Assembly (NCBI GenBank): GCA_900323505.1
Contig: OOIN01000025.1
Coordinates: forward strand, 62,001-126,000
Source: Ustilago trichophora
Taxonomy: Eukaryota > Basidiomycota > Ustilaginomycetes > Ustilaginales > Ustilaginaceae
Direction: 5' to 3'
Length of the DNA: 64,000 nt
Shown here: piece after piece, positions 38,301 to 49,241 of the stretch
Layout of the letters: the number at the start of each line of letters is the position of its first letter
How positions within the stretch are numbered: the first letter of the stretch is position 1
Program-made: the position numbers and the translations under genes
The notes under the pieces: generated by a model
Databases searched by the model: none
The model's input: the letters and a program-made list of their open reading frames with translations, nothing else
Told to the model about the DNA's origin: nothing

Positions 38301-41025
38301 CTTCGGGATCCAACGGCTCCTCATCGTGTCCCTCGTCTTCCTCCTCTTCACCTCCGGCGTCTGCCTCACCATCGACGCCCTTACCCGCGCCCTCCGCTTC
38401 ACGCGCCATCATCGACTGGCGACGCACCGACGCCGAGATCCGCTTCCTATCGTCCTCGGTCGGAACTCCAGGCACAGGTGGCACGGGTGGCACGTCGTTA
38501 CCCTTTCCTCCTTTGTTCTTGCGCGCGTTGGCCTCGAGTTTACGAATCGTCTTGTTTCTCTCGAGCTGTTTCTCGAGCGTGTCGACCAGCTGCTTGCGAT
38601 CCAGACTGCCCTTACCCGGCGCAGCCACGTCGCTGACATCCATCTGTGCTTCACGAAGCATGTCGTACAGCTCGCGGATCTGGATTTCCAGCGCGACAAC
38701 TCGGTCAATGTAGGCCTTTTCCATCTCGTCCATCTCGTCTCTGGCCGCACCTGCGTTGCCACGAGCGAGGGAAAGGTCGTCTTCGAGCTTTTCGATCTGC
38801 TCCTGAAGCTTGCCGATGAGTCCATCGGAGCCAGCTTTGAGTTTGGCTTCGAGGGCGAGCTTTTCTTGCTCGAGTGCAGCTGCTTTGGCCTTGGCTTTTT
38901 GCAGCTCGGACTGCATCGAGTTGATATGATCCTGATCGGCGAAACGTGAGAGGACGTTGTTGACAGATACACCGAGGAGGGAGGAAAGGTCGTTGCCCTC
39001 CACTGCACCTTTGCGATCCATGACGACCGAAGTGACCATCGAATCGATCAGCTGGTAGTAGTGCACCAGATCGTCTCCATCCCTCCGAATCAGCAGCAGA
39101 TGCTGCAACGCCGACAAGAAGAAATCGTACGCCCTCGAGCCTTCGACCTTGCCCACGATGGCACGAAAGACGTCTACGGGATCGCTCAAGTCGGTCAACA
39201 CCTCCTTGTTGAACGTCTCCACCACGTCCTCGTGATCGGCCTCTGAGCCCTTTTCGAAGACGCCGATCTGTGCATCCAAGTCTGGATTCTTGAAAGCGCG
39301 CATCTTGATGAGGATGCGCTGCAGACCGCTTGCCTCCATCTGGTTGCGCAGGTGGACGCGGACTTCGAATTCGGGGACAATGTCCGAGTTGAGGATGGCG
39401 TTGATGAGGAACATGTTGTTGATGGCGTACTCGTTGAGGCTGGATTCGTGCGGACCGACGACGCTGAGTTTCTTGACTTCGTCCGAGGCGCCCACCATGG
39501 AGCCCATCTTGCCTCGACCGTCGATGGTCTGCTCGAGGACGCGGAACCATGCATCGAATCGACCGTGGTCACCTTGGCTGGTCTTGAGGTCGTCGAAGGC
39601 TTTGAGCACGAGGCGGTGACCGGTGGGTTTGTCCCAGTGACACAGGAAGAGCAAGATGTCGGCGGCCTGTTTGCGAGTCGTCAACTGGAGCGAGATCATG
39701 GAATGCGTGATACCGCTGATGCACTTGGGTTGGGCGAGGGCGTCGTTGGCACCCGGTTTCGAGTTGAAGAGCGAACGGAACGCTTTGAGCACCTCGTACT
39801 CGAGCGCCAGATCGTTGTCGTTCTTGATGCCCTTGGCATGCAGTCCGCTCAAGAAGCTGGCGAGGACGGGCGTACCCTTTGCCTCGACGAAGCTCTGGAT
39901 CCAACCAATGGCGCACGTACGCAGCGTAACGGCAAGCGACTCGATGTGTTTGGTCGTCACGGTGCCGTCCATGAACTTTTTGATGAACCACTCGGGCGAG
40001 TTGCGTGTGATGACCATGCTGGAACCCGCCCCGGCCGGACCTGCCTGACCGGCGTGCTGACGACGGTTGCGATCGCGTTCCTTTTCAGCATGCCATTCGG
40101 TGAGCTTATCGTTGTAGACGAGGGTCCATTTCTTATCGACGCTGAAGCTGAGCATGTTGCGACGGGCTGTTTCTTTGAGCTCGTCGGAGAGGTTGCCACC
40201 GGGAACGTTGAGAAAGTCGCGCTTGTCCATGAGTTCGGCAAAGAGACGTTCGACGTCGGCATCTGGGGGTCGTTGAAGGACAAAGTCGGGTGCTTTGCCG
40301 CCGGTTTGGGAAGACTGCTGCTGCGGATGGTAGGATTCGCGGCCCAAGCTGGAATGACTGGTGCTGGTGCTGGGGCCTGTTCTGCCATCGTCGGGATGAG
40401 GGTAGGATCCTGTGGCGGTGGAAGCAACCGACATTCTGCTGATGACGTCGTGAGGCATCTGACTGCCGCCATTGTATCGGATGGTGCTTCCTTCGTTGGC
40501 AAGGCCAGCGCTGGTGCTGGAAGTGTAGCGGGATGAACGACCACCATTGGGAGCAAATGAAGAGCTAGACTGCATCGAATCATGCGTGCTCAGGCCATGA
40601 CGAGACGACGTGGCACCTGAGAGATTGCGACGATGTGAAGAGAGCCCTCCACTGGACGAGACGGTCGATCCATTGGCATGCGAGATGATGGATGATGTGG
40701 AAGGATACGGTGCAAAGTCGTCCGCATTGCTTCCCGACGAGGCGTTGCCCAGTCTCGATCTGGGAAGATCATAGTGATGAGCGGCTTCCGAATAGGCGCT
40801 GGATCGATGTACGCCACTTCCTAGGGAAGGATTGCCAGACGGGTTGCCGATGGAAAGCTTGGAGCTGGTGGGGCTAGAGTTGGTATGGTAGGAGGAAGAG
40901 GCGAGGACATTGTCGACGGGGATGGGAGTGCGTCCGCTGACGGTTCGCTCGTAAGGGATGGCTTTATCGGCGGCATCCGAGTTGAATTGGCGCGAACGCT
41001 TTTTGCGCCCAAATATCGAATCCAT
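35344..41025 (-). CDS. Diaphanous-related formin (GBD-FH3-FH1-FH2-DAD)
   Basis: An intron-free 1893-residue protein from ATG 41025. Formins nucleate and elongate unbranched actin for polarised growth and septation under Rho/Cdc42 GTPases. Order: Ser-rich disordered start (1-240); GBD/FH3 armadillo region (~245-640, starting PPDADVERLFAELMDKRDF); coiled coils (~720-860); acidic linker; FH1 with several long proline runs (~1010-1070); FH2 (~1170-1585, with KQLQWDKLSPQ and GNYLNSTGVQGGAFGFK); and a DAD-like autoinhibitory motif VLETLLGSLRSGGG followed by QRRKARERR (~1620-1650). About 240 disordered residues follow, ending in a Glu-rich segment. It belongs with Bni1/SepA and probably corresponds to Drf1 of U. 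maydis. It is the largest complete gene in the window. Confidence 0.95.
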   Translation of the reverse strand: MDSIFGRKKRSRQFNSDAADKAIPYERTVSGRTPIPVDNVLASSSYHTNSSPTSSKLSIGNPSGNPSLGSGVHRSSAYSEAAHHYDLPRSRLGNASSGSNADDFAPYPSTSSIISHANGSTVSSSGGLSSHRRNLSGATSSRHGLSTHDSMQSSSSFAPNGGRSSRYTSSTSAGLANEGSTIRYNGGSQMPHDVISRMSVASTATGSYPHPDDGRTGPSTSTSHSSLGRESYHPQQQSSQTGGKAPDFVLQRPPDADVERLFAELMDKRDFLNVPGGNLSDELKETARRNMLSFSVDKKWTLVYNDKLTEWHAEKERDRNRRQHAGQAGPAGAGSSMVITRNSPEWFIKKFMDGTVTTKHIESLAVTLRTCAIGWIQSFVEAKGTPVLASFLSGLHAKGIKNDNDLALEYEVLKAFRSLFNSKPGANDALAQPKCISGITHSMISLQLTTRKQAADILLFLCHWDKPTGHRLVLKAFDDLKTSQGDHGRFDAWFRVLEQTIDGRGKMGSMVGASDEVKKLSVVGPHESSLNEYAINNMFLINAILNSDIVPEFEVRVHLRNQMEASGLQRILIKMRAFKNPDLDAQIGVFEKGSEADHEDVVETFNKEVLTDLSDPVDVFRAIVGKVEGSRAYDFFLSALQHLLLIRRDGDDLVHYYQLIDSMVTSVVMDRKGAVEGNDLSSLLGVSVNNVLSRFADQDHINSMQSELQKAKAKAAALEQEKLALEAKLKAGSDGLIGKLQEQIEKLEDDLSLARGNAGAARDEMDEMEKAYIDRVVALEIQIRELYDMLREAQMDVSDVAAPGKGSLDRKQLVDTLEKQLERNKTIRKLEANARKNKGGKGNDVPPVPPVPGVPTEDDRKRISASVRRQSMMAREAEGAGKGVDGEADAGGEEEEDEGHDEEPLDPEAAKWKIQATLAAGMAQNTDLASRMVDARESRRRKAQAPTPKGEQKRTSHPAVRTLLDEIRRQREDESDSDDELLAGRGKKKPLASVAEANVIPDAPPAPSLAPSPAGLAPPPPPPPPPPPPPPPPPPPMLPSVAAGVSASQKALLDAAAMPPPPPPPPPPPLAPGMLPSFSQTSSQGISAEMRSAFSTPDSSRPGSMLASAMGTPAPPAPPPPGSVHESPMQDGLYRNSMMNVRASYAPMNLGPAGPIAAPPAPGVAGLFANHALSRKEVLAMARSKMKQLQWDKLSPQHAAETIFGQHELTADEEQVVKMLQQEGLFDEMEEDFKAKQPVKKSAATAKKDKIELKTHLSLQTRQGIEMVLKRVKSSLTDSKQASPEEVAHHIINCNEAVLDQSFLTELLRHYPESETKGQLGEYRNASDEELRLLHPADRLVVLLMTVPHLKEKVKGLLYMTKYKETFDLIKSGTVKVRDASEGLMKAKAFARLLSLILMMGNYLNSTGVQGGAFGFKITSINKLVDTKASDGTTLLHFIERTISKCFPEVESFMDELELPAEACRVQLWDLRRDLAELKSGSFQHRKELDRLLDESEENLQDPYVKIMLPFLNDAATELQRLNDQVQFAERVYNEALKYFGEGPDPKKRGLGQLANQTMRTEDFFGIFKEFLAAYKKVKVDNVRIGEQRALEAKRRAAAEERERERQEALARKEAGVDDSAVLETLLGSLRSGGGGPHKQRRKARERRQTNAASGSAGGGSGSGLGGSEDSAIGSGSGIIGTSQGNPSDVAAAMLAKLQGGEEGSTGSEPAATTSAFRTTRRRDRRSARDAPNPPSTTSATATSASAGGVEEIASPSLTMTTESSPALSQQASSTTHTPSASISLSSSSRALGDTTVGDSTLVPSTSSKPSLLSSAAPLEKGADEEEEEQEAEEEEDEADGAEFEDALPAPHNNKVEETQGGANGAADLEWFDPDLSGFSAAGMSVNTRSADE

Positions 41026-41426
41026 CGTTGGGTACTGGTCGGCGGAGGTGCCGAGATGGATGACTGAGCGCAGTTTCGATTAGGTGTGGGAGAATTAGAC
41101 GGAGCGTGTTCCGAATGATACTGCTGCGGAGAGATAGGATCGATAAGGAGACGAATGGAAAGGGAAGCAGACGTTCTGCTGTGAGTCAAGTTTACGCAGC
41201 CATCGAGGGCGATGTTGAAGGATCGATCGAATGGCAACGAGATGATGGTGTGATGGACCCAAAGTGGTGCCTGCCCACCTTGTCACCCGATACTCAAGCT
41301 AGGGATGACAACGTCCAAATCGCTGATGACCGTCAGATCGTGATGTTCCTAGCCTAGACGACGGGTGAGCGAGCGTGAGCAGCCGCAATGTTCCCTGTTG
41401 AATGAAATGGATCGTGGCGATGAAGT

Positions 41427-41427
<1 letters not shown>

Positions 41428-41459
<32 letters not shown>

Positions 41460-41470
41460 CGACGACGATT
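41428..41470. repeat. (GAT)n trinucleotide microsatellite
   Basis: About ten GAT units running into three GAC units, roughly 400 nt upstream of the formin ATG. Confidence 0.9.
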
Positions 41471-41558
41471 AGGAAAGAAAGAAAGAGTAGGGTATATCGA
41501 TATGAATACAAGGACGAGATGATCAAAGCGACTTGATGGACATGCAAGGGTCGTCTGG

Positions 41559-41596
41559 TCTCTCTCTCTGTCTCTCTGTCTCTCTGTCTCTCTGTC
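41559..41596. repeat. CT / GTCTCTCT microsatellite
   Basis: A CT run followed by repeated GTCTCTCT-type units, upstream of the formin gene. Confidence 0.85.
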
Positions 41597-42169
41597 GAAT
41601 GGACTGACTGACTGGCTGTTGGACTCGGTTTTGCTGGCGCGCGTGCGTGTTGCACTTTCTGCGTTGGCTTTGCTGGTTGGTTGGTTGGTTTGGTTTTGGT
41701 TTGGCATACGCGCCCGAGCTTTCTTTTTCTCACTTCTACTGTATTATTTTTTCTTTCTAAATTTAATTTTTCCATGCACTCTTTCAAGATCCGCTCGCTG
41801 CCTTCTGCCACCAAAAGGTCATATCCGAATCCGTCGGCTGTCAAACCCTTGCACCTCGGGAAGCATCTCTCTTCCTCTTACCACGCACATATACAGAGGA
41901 ACGATACGTGTTGCATATCATCCGTCAATCAATCAATGTACCAATGTACCACTCTTACTCGATTGCAATTTCTTTCGTTCGTCAGCCTCGAAAAGCGAGG
42001 TTAAAGGCAAACAATGGGAAGCAAAAGTCAGAGAGATGATCGATTTTGGGCGGCGCAATTTACGCGTCGACTCCTTTTCTCTCTTTTGCACGCGACGCCG
42101 CCCAACTGTGAGACATTTCGCAATCTTTACTGCGGAGACCATGTGTACAGTCGATATTGGTGGTGAAGC

Positions 42170-45100
42170 TTAGACAGGTCTTGCGAGATAGGCACCTTTC
42201 CAACCAGGTAAGACTTGTTTGAGCTCTTGGGGTAAAGAATCGTTGCACTCCTCGAAGGCTTGGCTTGTCCAATTGAAGATGGGATCTGGTAGATCGACTT
42301 TCTCCACCGCCGTTTCTTCGCCGCTTTCTTGAGGGGTGCGGTAGAAGATCCGATATCCCTTCCACACATCGTTGTTGGTCACACTGTTAGCATGGAGGGT
42401 AGACCAGAAGCGATGGAGAGAAGTGGTGAAGCGAGCTCGCGAGAATAGCCATGTTTCGACGCCTCTTTCTTTCGAGTGGAGAAGGAAGCGTCGTGAACCA
42501 TGGGCTGCGGCGCTGTATTGAAGTTCAGAGAGTAGCGTTTCCACCCATACACCCTCTGATGTTGGAAAAGAGGTCAAGATGGGTTGGAGGAAGTATTTGG
42601 TCAGCTTGACCGTCGCTCCTCCTCCTCCTCCACCACCACCACCACCATTGGATCCGGAGAGTTCGCCTAGACCAGTGTGACACGTTGCACATCGAACAAC
42701 CTACACAAGAGAGTACAAAAAAGTGTGTCAGCGATATGCGGCCACAAAGATGACCAAAGGCTACGGAAAACAAAGCAGAGGGGAAAGGGCGAGTGGATGA
42801 GAGAGAGAAGGAATGTCCGTGGGCAGGGTAGACACGTCAACTGTGAACCTTTGCAGTGAGCAGGTGTTCTGTTCGGATTCCTACCCACGGGATTCTCTCT
42901 CTCCCATCTCTCTCAATCTCTTAACCGGCAATCTCTTTTTCTTTCGGTCCTTTGATTCTCTTGCTGCAACCCTTTCTCCTCCTTCCTTCGTTCTCTTTCC
43001 TGACGTCAATGCTGCAGAGTGTCCACGTGTCGCAGAGCCGCACCGGACGCAATCCCTGAAGCGAGACGGCGGTGCGATTCCACGACGCGTAATGACACGC
43101 CAATTAGTTCAGCACCAAACAACAAGAAAGAGAGACGAGCGAAAGAAGAAGCAAGGCACAACGAAAAACCCAAAATCCAGAGAGAGAGAGAAGCGCCGGG
43201 AAGGGAGAGCAAGGGAGGGGAGAGAAAGGATCGATCTTGGACAAGCGGTGTATCAGTCGACAAGCCATCAATGAGTCCAACGTAACAGAGTTGGGGATTT
43301 GTCGACTTTCTAATCCGGTCCTAAATATTTGCACACTGTACAGAAGTGTGTAGGCAAAAACCTTGGGGCGTTTCTTTTTTTTTTCAACTTACCGTTTGTC
43401 CACTAGCATTTGCACTTTCATCAAGTTCCACGTTGGAAGTGATGACAAGGCTTTGGGGGAGCAGAATGTAGGTATCGCCCACCCACACCGTTTCGTCTCG
43501 CTCTTGCTCCTTGCCATCGCCGGTTACGGCGGCAGCTGAGTGAACTTTGGAACTGAACCTTACCGCAGTCTCTGTCAAGCTACGATTCAACTCTTGATCT
43601 CCATGACACATCCAAGCGTCGACCAGTTCTTCCCAGCCTTCGGAGGGTAAAGCTCTCCACTGCACTGTTTTTGCCCCCCACTCTGTCACTTTGTCTGTCT
43701 TTTGCTTCGAAGTTTTGGCACAGACGGCGCAGCCAAATCCTGACATCTCACTGGCCGAGAGCTCAGCAGCAGAGAGAGGGAAGTCGACCATCCCTTCTGC
43801 TCTACTCTCCTCGGCCCCAGTTTTGCGTTCTGCTTCGGTGAGATCGAGTTTGAACCTGGACACACAACCTGAAGCTAGGTCCAGGGTTACGTTTCCGGTC
43901 TGTGGGGAGATTGCTGCAGCAGGCAACTTGATGTAGACCCCCTTGTTGACGGAAGGGCTCACGTGATCACTGTTGAGCTTCCGCTTCTCACCGATTCCAC
44001 GACCATTGCCACTGTCACTACCACTGCTTTCACTTTCACACGAACCAGCAATGCACAACGACACATCCGATGATAAAGAGGAAGAATCAACTGGCGCAAT
44101 GCGCAGCATTCGACTGTCGTGCTGCTGCTCGGGCGAGCCTACATTGTCTACGAGGTGGTATTCCAACTCGATCGCTTTGTTGCTTGTAGAAGAGGAGGAC
44201 CAGAGCATGACAGAGATGCTCCCCAACGCGTGTTGCGCTTCGACAAAGAACTCGAGATCCACTTGAACGTGTTCATTCTGATGGGTGGTGGGAGTGACAG
44301 AGGCAGAGCGGACAGAGGTGTCAGCGGCGTTACTTTTCCCAGAAAACGCGGCATTGTCGGCAGGGTTGGGGAGGAAGACAGAGTAGACGACAAGGTCGTT
44401 GTTTCCCACGGAAGCAGTGGCGAGGGCAGTGGCAGGAGAGGTGGCGGTGGTGGAGGTGGAAGCGGAAGCGGAAGCACAGACAGGAGGATCACGAACAGCC
44501 GAGTCAATGTCAGGATACTTACGAGGACGAAGGGGTGTGAGACCGTTTTCTCTCATTTGCGATTGGAGCGAGGCTGCTCTCGAACGTCCGGGCGCGGGAG
44601 GCTGCAGCGTATCAGCTGCAAACGTCACCATGGTTTTGTTGGTCTTCTTGGGTGCGACAGGCGAGATGGGCGTCAGAGGCGACTTGGGCCAAGTGGGAGT
44701 GGCTGGATTCGAAGACAGCAACTGGGAGCTGCGACGCGATGAAATGTGGCTACCACTGCTGCTAGCCCAGCTGACAGGGCTGCGTGGCGAATCCGGCACG
44801 GTCGACACCACCGACAGCCTGTGATTGGAACTCTGCGTGTCGAACGTGGCAAAGCTGTAGTCGTCGAGCATGCTATCATCCTCCTCTTCAACGCTGGCAC
44901 GAGGCATGAGACTGGCATCCCTTCCACGTGGAGTGTCATCGGCAAAGTCGATGGCGCGGAAGCCGGTCTGCGAGGCGAGCTTCGAGGCACTGCTGACATC
45001 ATCATGGGCGCTGTTCTTGCGCGGCTTACCATCGTTGAACAAGCTCGAAAGCTCCCCTGCAATGTCGTACTTGGTGCGCGAGTCCTGGGTGGCCGCACGA

Positions 45101-47247
45101 CGACGAACCGTGGCAGTGTTGCCTGCCAAAGTGTCGCTGAGTTTATCAGCGCTATCCTTGGGCTTGACCTTGGTGGTGTCATAGATAGAAGCGCGGCGCA
45201 GGGCGTTGCCGATGCTAGCTATCGACAACTTGCGACCAAACGCGCCGGGCAGCAACGATCCTCGACGGGACGAGGTCGAGTTGCTGTGAAGCGAGACAGG
45301 TGTCGTAGGCGTGGCAGGCATCTCAGCTTCAGGCTCGGCCGTGAGCACCTTGCTGCGTGCCGCTTCGGTGACAGGAGCGGGCTTGGGCAACAATTCGCGA
45401 GCTTGCTGAATTGGCGCCTGCTTGGTCTCGATCTGAGGCAAGGGCGCAGGACGAGTAGCTTTCAAGGTGGGAGGGTTGCTGCGCTGATCGTTGAAACGCT
45501 TCGAGTTGGAGTGGTTCAAGCGACCAATAATGTGCTGGAGTTGAGCTTCGCGTTGCTCGTCGGGCGAGAGGACACGCTGATTGTCGAGTTGAGGCATGAC
45601 GGTCGAAAGGCGATCGATGGAGCTCTGCACCATGGCGAGGTCCTCGGGTGTGCGAGCGGCATAGGCGCTGTGCTGTGCAGCCAGCTTGGCACGACGGCGT
45701 TCGAGCAGCGTTGGCGTCTCAAGAGGCTTGGTCTTGACATCACCAGAGTAGCCAGCGGCGGTGGAAGGGCCATCGTACTGAGGCAGGCCATCCGACTCGG
45801 GCGTGTCGACAGCTTGCAAAGGTGCAGCCTTCTTTTCTTGCGAGGCAGTGCTGAGGGCATCGTAGCCAGGGACGTCGTACGTGTAGCCGGGGAGGGTTGT
45901 GCTGGCAGCGCTGTCGGTCTGCACCGAGAAGCGCTTGCGGTTGGGCAAAGCAGTCGAGTCGGATCGCTCGCCGACAGAAGCAGCACGCGACGCCTGGTCA
46001 GAGCGAGGCGACTGAGGGGCCACGACACCCGAAGTCACAGGCGGACGGGCGTAGAGCGTCTCGATGGAGAAGGTGGTGCTGGTTGAAGGTACAAGAGGAG
46101 CTGGAGCCTGTCTCACCGTGGCCATGTCAAAGACGGAGCCATCAACGTGCTGCTGCTCGGGTACAGCCGACAACAACCCAGCTTCGGCTAGCAGATCGAA
46201 CCGCCTGGTTTTAGCCGAGAGTGGCTCACGAGGTCGAGAGGCGTCCTTGTGCTGCATCTCGACGCCGCTGTCACCCGCGGCGACAGCAGCAGCAGCTTCG
46301 TCGGACGAAGTAGAGAGGGTGGCGTACGAATGGAAAGAGCTCCACGAGCCACGAGAGCCAGACATGTGAGTGCTGGACTGTGGTGAGTGCTGCGATTGCT
46401 GGTGTTGCTGGATCGAAGAGCGACGACGATGCGAAGGGTCGGACCAGTTGAGGGTTCGTGGTGTGCGTGGAGGACTTTCCATGGCAGCCCTGGTCATGCG
46501 ACGATCCGAGTCTACGAGGGCGTGGGTCAAAGTGTTCAAGTTGGCGAGCAGTCCAGCCTCGGTAGCGTCGTCGACGTTGCCTACAGCGAGGGTGAAGCGA
46601 TCGACGAGCAAGACGAGACGGTCGACGTCGGACATTTGGTGCAAGCCCAAAGATGCTGGCGAGGAGCGGGAGAATGTAGGAGACAGAGGAGCGTTGTGAC
46701 CGCCGATTCTTCGCAAGGAAGCAAACATGTCGTCGAGGATCTGAGTGATTTCCGAGTGTGGTGCCAAAGACGGTGAGGCCTTTTGGAAATGCGACTCTGC
46801 GATCGAGTGAACGATGCTCTGCAAAGACTCGAGCTGCTGGTTTCGAATGTCGCGAAGTGCGTCGTGATTTGAAGTTGCGTCGCCATCGAAAGCGGATTCG
46901 GGCTCGACAATCTCCTCGAGCTCGTCGTTGTCGGCCATGTGAGGGCTATTGTGGGAAAGATCGCTACGGGAGCTGGTGGCGGTGCGTGCTTCCTCGGTGG
47001 AAGAGTGTCGGCTACGTCTTGCTTCGGCGTCGCTCAAGGCTGCCATGGCAAACTGGTGCTGCAAGGCGTGTGGGCTCGGCAGATTGTCCTCGGGCTCGTG
47101 TGTGGGGACTGATGGAAGCAAGATAAAGTCTGGGGTGCGGATGATGGTGGGTGAAGAAGGGGAGAGAGGCACGCTCGGAAGGGATGGCGAGCGGCGCGAC
47201 GTGGTGGCAGCAGAGCGCTGAGGCCTTTGCATCTCGAGAGTAGCCAT
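42170..47247 (-). CDS. UBE3D-like (HECT_2 family) E3 ubiquitin ligase with giant disordered N-terminus
   Basis: Two exons on the minus strand: 47247-43393 and 42700-42170. The 692-nt intron (GTAAGT at 43392, acceptor TTGTGTAG at 42701) is phase 0 and joins ASGQT to VVRCATCHTGLGEL. The product is 1461 residues. The last ~520 match the E2-binding HECT_2/UBE3D family: CAVC (~1171), LPSEGWEELVDAWMCHGD (~1200), WVGDTYILLPQSLV, then the VRCxxC of exon 2 and a conserved helical end. Family members are usually about 350-450 residues, so the ~940-residue Ser/Ala-rich extension is exceptional. The start is the ATG at 47247 (MATLEMQRPQRSAA); the longer frame begins at TTG. The likely role is cytosolic or nuclear ubiquitin ligation with a UbcH10-type E2. 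A GA tract at 47302-47318 (CT on the coding strand) lies ~55 nt upstream. Confidence 0.82.
42701..43392 (-). other. Long intron of the UBE3D-like gene
   Basis: 692 nt, much longer than the other introns proposed here (78-243 nt). Clear GTAAGT donor; acceptor TTGTGTAG. It contains ACTGTACAG at 43335-43343 and CT/GA-rich stretches. An alternative acceptor within it cannot be excluded, but the VVRCATC join matches the family. Confidence 0.75.
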
Positions 47248-47969
47248 GATGCCAATGTCGAAGTGGATGTCGAGGAGACAAGGAAAGGGTGGTTGATGGG
47301 GGGAGAGAGAGAGAGAGATGCCACTACCAGAGTGGATCGAGAGAAAGTCGGTTTGGGTAGAGAGGAGGAGAGGAGATGAGGAAAAAGGTGGTGTAGGGAT
47401 GGTGGTATATATTGAAAGGGCAAAGCAGGAATGGGCGGTGGTGGTGGCGCTCAAGTCAGGCGTGGGTCAACGGAGACAAGAGGAGAAAGAGTATGGGTCT
47501 GGGTAAGGAGACTGGCGTTGAGATGGTCGGAGTGTAGACAAGGGGAGCGATAAGGCGGCGTTGATGAGAGGCAGGACGAAAGAGTGGGAGCGGCAAGACG
47601 GGAGCGGGGATGAATGGGAAGGAGTCGAGTCAAGCTGAGACGGACTTGGAAAACAAGAAGCCGTGGAGCGGCAAGTAGGTTGAGAGTCCAAGACGAAGTG
47701 TAGGGCGGCTAGCTGAATGCAGAAGTGTAGAAGTGGGTATGCCAAGAGGGTATAAGTGTGCGACCAAGTGGATGCGGGGGAGAGACGGAGAGCGAGAGCG
47801 AGTTGGAAGGAGAAACAAGGTGGTAGAAAGATAGATGAGACAATGGTGTCTGAGATGAGAGGAGGATAAGGCGGTGCGGTGAATGGAAAGAAGGAAAGTG
47901 GAAACGATCTAGTTTCAAGGTGTGTCGGCTTGGCACAAAGAGGATTGATCCGGATGGGAGTTAGTCGGA

Positions 47970-47990
47970 CAGCAGCAGCAGCAGCAGCAG
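47970..47990. repeat. (CAG)7 trinucleotide repeat
   Basis: Seven perfect CAG units about 720 nt upstream of the UBE3D-like ATG; non-coding in my annotation. Confidence 0.85.
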
Positions 47991-49207
47991 TGAGCAGCAA
48001 GTCTGCTATAGCAATATTGGGGGAAAGAACCAAAGTTGTGGAAGCGAGTTGTGTTCTGTCACGAACACGATCAAAAGAAAGAGGAGAGAGAGTGTGTGTG
48101 TATAGGAGAAAGCGGTAAATGGAAGAGTTACCGAGCCCCAAAATGAGTTTTTTAATATTTTTACACAAAAAAAAAAAGAAGAAAAAAAATGTGATGTTGG
48201 TGGCAAATTGTCTGATTTCGGGATTAAAAAAGAGATGCGTGTGGCGTTGACTGCTGATGCAAAATGCGGAAAAAGGGGTCAGAAGGGGTACTTTACGAGT
48301 CTAAGTGGTGTACAGTAAAAGACCCTTTATTCTCCTGAGCTGAGCTGTGGGTTGAGGTGCATTTGGTGCAACTCGCTTTCCATTGAAGGCAAAAGCCAAC
48401 AAGCAGCAAGCAGGCTTTTTTTTTTGTTTCAAGCCGCCAAAATCAAAATGCAAGCCACGGATGGCTTTGCAAGTCAACGTAACGTATGGTAAAATGGTGG
48501 ATATGGAGTGGATAGTCTATCATTCATATGGGTGAGATGTGGCGTCTCTGTACAGAGTTGTAGCTCAACTGCATTAAAGACAGGATGGCAAGATTGTCAA
48601 CCCCGCTTTGTGTCACTTTGAGTGTCATTTGGTTTCCGAATGCGATCCACCGATGTGCGTACTGTACTGTATATACACCGGGCTGCTAAGAGTGTTCAGG
48701 GTCCAATTTTGATTTTGATTTTTTACTGTATTTTCTACACTGTAAAACACTGCCCAAAGCGGATCTCGAAAGATGATGTGAGCGCTTATCGAATTTGACT
48801 GCAAATTTGCGATTTTGATTTCGGGATTCAGTCGGATGCAGATTTCTTCTCTCCATCTGAGAAACGGTGCAATCACGCCGCATGCGCTTGTGAGTGACAT
48901 CCTCTCGATTGGCGTACACCACAACACATCGACACCGACGAGGTGTGTGGCGTGCGTAAAAATGCGGTCGTGGTTGAAATCTTGGCTCACCAATGTTGAC
49001 AAGAGTAAGTGTTAGCTCCGCTACAGTATGGGAACCAACCAAGTGGTAATATTGACCTAGATATAGAGTTATAGAAACATGGTCAGGTCGGTGTCGGCAT
49101 CGGATAGCTTAGCTCACTTGGTTGAGACACGGCTAACACAAGTGTAAAAGAGTCTAGTTTACGCCCAAAGAACCGGTCAATCTCTACCATGTCGATCCAT
49201 TGCAGCG

Positions 49208-49241
49208 ACACTATACACTATACACTATACACTATACACTA
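49208..49241. repeat. Heptanucleotide tandem repeat ACACTAT
   Basis: Nearly five perfect head-to-tail copies of ACACTAT. Confidence 0.9.

Larger units (their letters stand above)
41026..42169. promoter_or_regulatory. Formin promoter region / UBE3D-like 3' flank
   Basis: 1.14 kb with several simple repeats: GAT trinucleotide 41428-41470, CT/GTCTCTCT 41559-41596, GGTT 41674-41705, and one TACTGTA (41738-41744). A 181-codon minus-strand frame here does not start with ATG and is built from the repeats. Confidence 0.45.

Noticed and set aside
39352..40536. 394-codon plus-strand frame opposite the formin
   Set aside because: Antisense to the conserved GBD/FH3 region; composition is that of a shadow frame.
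41299..41844. 181-codon minus-strand frame in the formin upstream region
   Set aside because: Non-ATG start and translates microsatellites into Ile/His runs.
47467..48168. 233-codon minus-strand frame upstream of the UBE3D-like gene
   Set aside because: Starts at TTG, strongly pyrimidine-biased, no recognisable domain; more likely leader or promoter sequence.
49107..49195. tRNA-like sequence (A-box-like TAGCTCACTTGG and a later GGTCAATCTC resembling a B-box)
   Set aside because: The acceptor and anticodon stems do not pair and the B-box is one base off; at best a decayed tRNA relic.
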